Shown piece after piece: positions 61,128-64,000 of a DNA stretch of 64,000 nucleotides; positions within the stretch are counted from its first letter, which is position 1; every line of letters begins with the position of its first letter. The position numbers and the translations under genes were made by a program. The notes below the pieces were generated by a model. It was not told the origin of the DNA. It searched no databases and was given only the letters and a program-made list of their open reading frames with translations. Source of the stretch: Pedobacter mucosus (GTDB lineage: Bacteria; Bacteroidota; Bacteroidia; Sphingobacteriales; Sphingobacteriaceae); assembly GCF_022200785.1 (NCBI RefSeq), contig NZ_CP087585.1, forward strand, positions 4,712,001 to 4,776,000, written 5' to 3'.

Positions 61128-61844
61128 CTAATCTTCAACATCTTCGTATTTATTTTTAATTTTAGCACTACTGGGTTTTCCTGCAATGCAAATTACAATT
61201 TCTCCCTTTAAGGTATTGTTTTCAAAATGTGATTTTATTTCTAATAATGTGCCCCTAACAGTTTCTTCGAACATTTTAGTCAATTCTCTACTTACTGATG
61301 CCTGTCTGTCGCCCCCTAAATATTGAGAAAATTCTTCCAAAGTTTTTAGTAAACGATGCGGACTTTCATAAAGAATAATCGTCCGATCTTCTTCAGTAAG
61401 TTTTTTAAATTTTGTTTGGCGGCCTTTTTTAACAGGGAGAAAACCTTCAAAAACAAAAGCATCAGCAGGTAAGCCAGAATTTACCAAAGCAGGTACAAAA
61501 GCAGTTGCACCAGGTAAACATTCCACGGCAATATCATTTTTTATCGCTTCGCGGACAAGAAAAAAACCTGGATCAGAAATGGCTGGTGTTCCAGCATCAG
61601 AGATTAAAGCAATTTTTTGTCCTTCGTTTAAAAACTTTATAATTTCAGAAGTTGCCTTATGCTCATTATGTTGATGATGTGAAAATACTTTTTTATCAAT
61701 GCCAAAATGTTTAAGCATTGGAGCACTCGTTCGGGTGTCTTCGGCTAGTATTAGATCGCATTCTTTTAAAATACGTATTGCCCGAAAGGTCATATCTTCC
61801 AGATTTCCGATAGGTGTTGGTACGAGAAATAGTTTGCCTTCCAT
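61128..61844 (-). CDS. rsmI: 16S rRNA (cytidine1402-2'-O)-methyltransferase RsmI
   Basis: RsmI methylates C1402 of 16S rRNA using SAM. The 238-aa chain has the family start LFLVPTPIGNLEDMTFRAIR, CDLILAEDTRTSAPMLKHF, the SAM-binding LISDAGTPAISDPGFFLV, VECLPGATAFVPALVNSGLP and FEGFLPVKKGRQ. The C-terminus is shorter than in E. coli (286 aa), as is usual for this phylum. It is divergent from serS across a repeat-bearing spacer. Confidence 0.96.
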   Translation of the reverse strand: MEGKLFLVPTPIGNLEDMTFRAIRILKECDLILAEDTRTSAPMLKHFGIDKKVFSHHQHNEHKATSEIIKFLNEGQKIALISDAGTPAISDPGFFLVREAIKNDIAVECLPGATAFVPALVNSGLPADAFVFEGFLPVKKGRQTKFKKLTEEDRTIILYESPHRLLKTLEEFSQYLGGDRQASVSRELTKMFEETVRGTLLEIKSHFENNTLKGEIVICIAGKPSSAKIKNKYEDVED

Positions 61845-61866
61845 ATATTCTTGAGTTCGTTATTAC

Positions 61867-61927
61867 AAAGAGGCACAGCGAGGCAATCTTTTTCGAGAGA
61901 GATTGCCGCACTACGTTCGCAATGACG
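61867..61927. repeat. Dispersed hairpin repeat between rsmI and serS
   Basis: GGCAATCT (61882-61889) and AGATTGCC (61900-61907) around TTTTCGAGAG, within AGGCACAGCGA and TTCGCAATGACGA. It is of the same general kind as the TGTCATnCTGAG elements at 11262 and 38984. Confidence 0.6.
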
Positions 61928-61945
61928 ACTTAATTATTATCTTTG
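61916..61945 (+). promoter_or_regulatory. Candidate serS promoter
   Basis: TTCG (61916-61919), 18 bases, TATCTTTG (61938-61945), perfect to TAnnTTTG. The ATG at 61961 is 15 bases downstream. The -33 lies inside the hairpin repeat. Confidence 0.6.
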
Positions 61946-61960
61946 CTAAAAATTAAAATA

Positions 61961-63232
61961 ATGCTGCAAGTTAACTATATCCGCGAAAATAGAGAGAAAG
62001 TTTTAGAACGTTTAAGTATTCGTAATTTTAAACAACCTGAATTGGTTGATGAGATTATCAAAATTGATGAAGATCGTCGCCAAACTCAAACTTCGCTTGA
62101 TAATATTTCTGCAGAAGCTAACGCCGCCGCTAAACAAGTTGGTGATTTAATGCGTGCCGGAAAAAAAGATGAAGCAGAAGTTATCAAAGCGCAAACGACT
62201 ACGTATAAAGAAAGTATAAAAAATCTTACTGAAAAATTAAATAATTTTGAAACCGCTCAATATAATCTGATTGTTCAGTTGCCTAATTTGCCAAATTCAT
62301 TAGTTCCAAAAGGATCAACTGCTGAAGAAAATGAAGTTGTTTATCTTCATGGCGAACCTGCAGAATTACCAATCAAAGCTTTACCACATTGGGAGCTGGC
62401 TGCAAAATATGATATTATAGATTTTGAATTGGGTGTGAAAATTGCTGGTGCTGGTTTTCCTGTTTATAAAGGAAAGGGAGCAAAGTTACAACGGGCTTTA
62501 ATTAATTTTTTTCTTGATCATGCGACCGAAGCTGGTTATAGAGAAATGCAGGTTCCGCATTTGGTAAATGCTGCCTCTGGTTTTGGAACCGGACAATTGC
62601 CAGATAAAGAAGGACAAATGTATCATTCTACAGTTGATGACTTATATTTAATTCCGACTGCAGAAGTTCCGGTAACCAATTTATATCGTGATGTGATTGT
62701 TAAGGAGGAAGATTTGCCTATAAAAAACACAGCCTATACGCCATGTTTCCGTAGAGAAGCTGGATCATATGGAGCCCATGTTCGCGGTTTAAATCGTTTA
62801 CATCAATTTGATAAAGTGGAGGTTGTGCAAATAACACACCCAGATAAATCTTATGAAACTTTAGAATTCATGAGTGAATATGTTCAATCTATTTTAAAGG
62901 AATTAGGCTTGCATTATCGTGTTTTACGTTTATGTGGTGGCGATATGGGTTTTACATCGGCCATGACATATGATATGGAAGTTTGGAGTGCGGCGCAAGA
63001 ACGCTGGTTAGAAGTTTCTTCTGTTTCAAATTTCGAAACCTATCAAAGTAACCGTTTAAAATTGCGCTTTAAAGGTAAAGAAGGTAAACCGCAACTGGCA
63101 CACACTTTAAACGGAAGTGCGTTGGCTTTACCCCGTATTGTTGCTTCAATTTTAGAAAACTATCAAACGGAAAATGGAATAAAAATACCAGAAGCATTGG
63201 TAAAATATACTGGGTTTGATATGATTGATTAA
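61961..63232 (+). CDS. serS: Seryl-tRNA synthetase
   Basis: The 423-aa enzyme (start ATG 61961, MLQVNYIRENREKVLERLS) charges tRNA-Ser. The N-terminal coiled-coil arm (about 25-105) contacts the tRNA; the class II core has motif 2 in CFRREAGSYGAHVRG and motif 3 in LAHTLNGSALALPRIV. A longer frame from 61943 begins inside the -7 element, so the shorter start is preferred. Length is standard. Confidence 0.97.
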   Translation: MLQVNYIRENREKVLERLSIRNFKQPELVDEIIKIDEDRRQTQTSLDNISAEANAAAKQVGDLMRAGKKDEAEVIKAQTTTYKESIKNLTEKLNNFETAQYNLIVQLPNLPNSLVPKGSTAEENEVVYLHGEPAELPIKALPHWELAAKYDIIDFELGVKIAGAGFPVYKGKGAKLQRALINFFLDHATEAGYREMQVPHLVNAASGFGTGQLPDKEGQMYHSTVDDLYLIPTAEVPVTNLYRDVIVKEEDLPIKNTAYTPCFRREAGSYGAHVRGLNRLHQFDKVEVVQITHPDKSYETLEFMSEYVQSILKELGLHYRVLRLCGGDMGFTSAMTYDMEVWSAAQERWLEVSSVSNFETYQSNRLKLRFKGKEGKPQLAHTLNGSALALPRIVASILENYQTENGIKIPEALVKYTGFDMID

Positions 63233-63277
63233 GGACACTTTACCAGGATTACTTGTAAATAAATAATCAGTAAATAA

Positions 63278-63309
63278 AAAAAGCTTTGCGATCATTCGCA
63301 AAGCTTTTT
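63278..63309. terminator. Bidirectional terminator between serS and the 104-aa gene
   Basis: AAAAAGCTTTGCGA (63278-63291) and TCGCAAAGCTTTTT (63296-63309) form a 14-bp stem with loop TCAT; A- and T-runs flank it. Confidence 0.9.
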
Positions 63310-63341
63310 CTTTTATAAGTAGAAATTTTATTAAGATTTAA

Positions 63342-63656
63342 TTATAAAATTAAAATCAATAATAAAATGATAATAATAATTGCGCCAACTGATAAATAAA
63401 CTCCTCCAGATACCGCTCTAGCTTGTTTTTTCATTTCTCTTAACTCGCTGCGTAACGCTTTTCTTTCAGTTTGAGTTAAATTAGATTTGTCCATATCTCT
63501 AATTTCTTCTACACGACTCTTGATTCTTTCTAACTTAGCGGCTTGCTCAGTAGATAGTTCAGATGGGTTTTTTGCAGGTTTATCAGCAGCTTGTACCGAA
63601 TTAAAACTGATGCCTAACGTAAAAATTAGGGCTAATGTGTAAATGAATTTTTTCAT
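63342..63656 (-). CDS. Small exported protein with C-terminal membrane helix
   Basis: The 104-aa protein has a signal peptide (about 1-23, ending VQAA), a charged helical middle (AAKLERIKSRVEEIRDMDKS, TERKALRSELREMKKQA) and a C-terminal hydrophobic helix (YLSVGAIIIIILLLILIL). It would be anchored in the membrane from the periplasmic side. I do not recognise a function; similar short proteins are frequent in Bacteroidota. It stands alone with a terminator in front of the convergent serS. Confidence 0.75.
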   Translation of the reverse strand: MKKFIYTLALIFTLGISFNSVQAADKPAKNPSELSTEQAAKLERIKSRVEEIRDMDKSNLTQTERKALRSELREMKKQARAVSGGVYLSVGAIIIIILLLILIL

Positions 63657-63695
63657 AATTATAAATTTTTAGTGTTTCGATAATAGCTTAACAAA

Positions 63696-63723
63696 AAACC
63701 TACCAAAATGTTAGGGTAGGTTT
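63696..63723 (-). terminator. Terminator of the SIMPL-domain gene
   Basis: AAACCTACC (63696-63704) pairs with GGTAGGTTT (63715-63723); on the minus strand the hairpin is followed by a T-run (complement of 63693-63698). Confidence 0.8.
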
Positions 63724-63749
63724 AAAAAAGCATTCACAATTCTTGAATT

Positions 63750-64000
63750 TTACATAATTTCGAAGACAGTATTTACAGTAAAATTCAATTTAATTTTTTT
63801 GAAATCAATTTCTGCTGCTTCGGCGCCATCGGCTGCCATACTTACTTTCATCCTAACATTGCTGTACATTGCTTGTGGCATAGCATTGTCTCCGCCATCT
63901 TGTATATCGATAACGTTCCCAAGTTTATTGCCTAAAGCTTCAACCATGTAAGTCGCTTTTGCTTTTGCCGCTAAAATGGCTTTAATTTTAAGCTCTTTTT
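63750..64000 (-). CDS. SIMPL-domain (DUF541) protein, 5' end cut off
   Basis: The minus-strand frame is open to the window edge. Visible residues read KAILAAKAKATYMVEALGNK, then LGNVIDIQDGGDNAMPQAMYS and end with IKLNFTVNTVFEIM, the C-terminal third of SIMPL/DUF541 (BP26-like) envelope proteins. An ATG at 63947 is inside conserved sequence and is not the start. About 83 residues are visible of a family usually about 220-240 long. The family is exported and its function is unclear. Confidence 0.8.
   Translation of the reverse strand, partial: KELKIKAILAAKAKATYMVEALGNKLGNVIDIQDGGDNAMPQAMYSNVRMKVSMAADGAEAAEIDFKKIKLNFTVNTVFEIM

Overview
This 64-kb window looks like a chromosomal segment of a Bacteroidota bacterium, most likely Sphingobacteriaceae and probably Pedobacter. 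The reasons are the AT-rich sequence, promoters of the TTG-N18-22-TAnnTTTG type, the gliding/type IX secretion genes gldKLMN, sprE/porW and gldB, an F-type ATP synthase operon that stops after the gamma gene, and many small intergenic repeats of kinds I associate with this group. I see no tRNA, rRNA, CRISPR array or prophage. The genus call is inference.

Layout. 1-1.5 kb: 3' part of metF and two small envelope proteins. 1.5-4.9 kb: a Nudix-type regulator divergent from a GH3 beta-glucosidase, with a 25-bp palindrome over the glucosidase promoter. 4.8-5.9 kb: a duplicated glucosidase 3' end and a frameshifted REP-associated tyrosine transposase bracketed by REP-like palindromes. 5.9-11.05 kb (minus strand): the threonine operon thrA-thrB-thrC, preceded by a 20-codon Thr/Ile leader peptide and a terminator/antiterminator pair, i.e. 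an attenuator. 11-21.5 kb: scattered metabolic and housekeeping genes (effector-binding protein, rsgA, Smr protein, PfkB kinase, acetyltransferase, cupin, DUF3050, fasciclin, SDR, hemW). 21.5-28.2 kb: a DUF4271 membrane protein, hemD and gldKLMN. 28.3-35.4 kb (minus): uvrC, a class A PBP and sprE/porW. 35.5-41.6 kb: atp accessory genes followed by atpBEFHAG. 41.7-49.7 kb: PKD lipoprotein, e(P4) phosphatase, ruvC, an overlapping flippase-like/GT2/ABC-permease set, rnhB and a GT4. 49.7-57.6 kb: AHSA1 protein, gcvT, comB, patatin, gldB, a beta-barrel protein, nadE and a LuxR regulator. 57.7-64 kb: osmC, lspA-lnt, a PH/SHOCT protein, rsmI, serS, a small membrane protein and a SIMPL-domain protein cut by the window end.

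How the genes work together. GldK-L-M-N form the type IX secretion core; SprE/PorW and GldB are further lipoproteins of secretion and gliding, and LspA plus Lnt mature such lipoproteins. The three thr genes turn aspartate into threonine under apparent attenuation control. The atp cluster lacks beta and epsilon, which must lie elsewhere.

Most coding content is conserved. The less ordinary material is intergenic: the thr attenuator, the REP/RAYT locus with an in-phase A7 slippery site, a dispersed AAACCYGA...GGAC element that twice carries another repeat inside it, a C-run/G-run palindrome that has become coding sequence in ThrB, UvrC and ComB, and imperfect inverted-repeat spacers inside operons. 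All coordinates and motifs were read by eye; no alignment, folding or database search was run.
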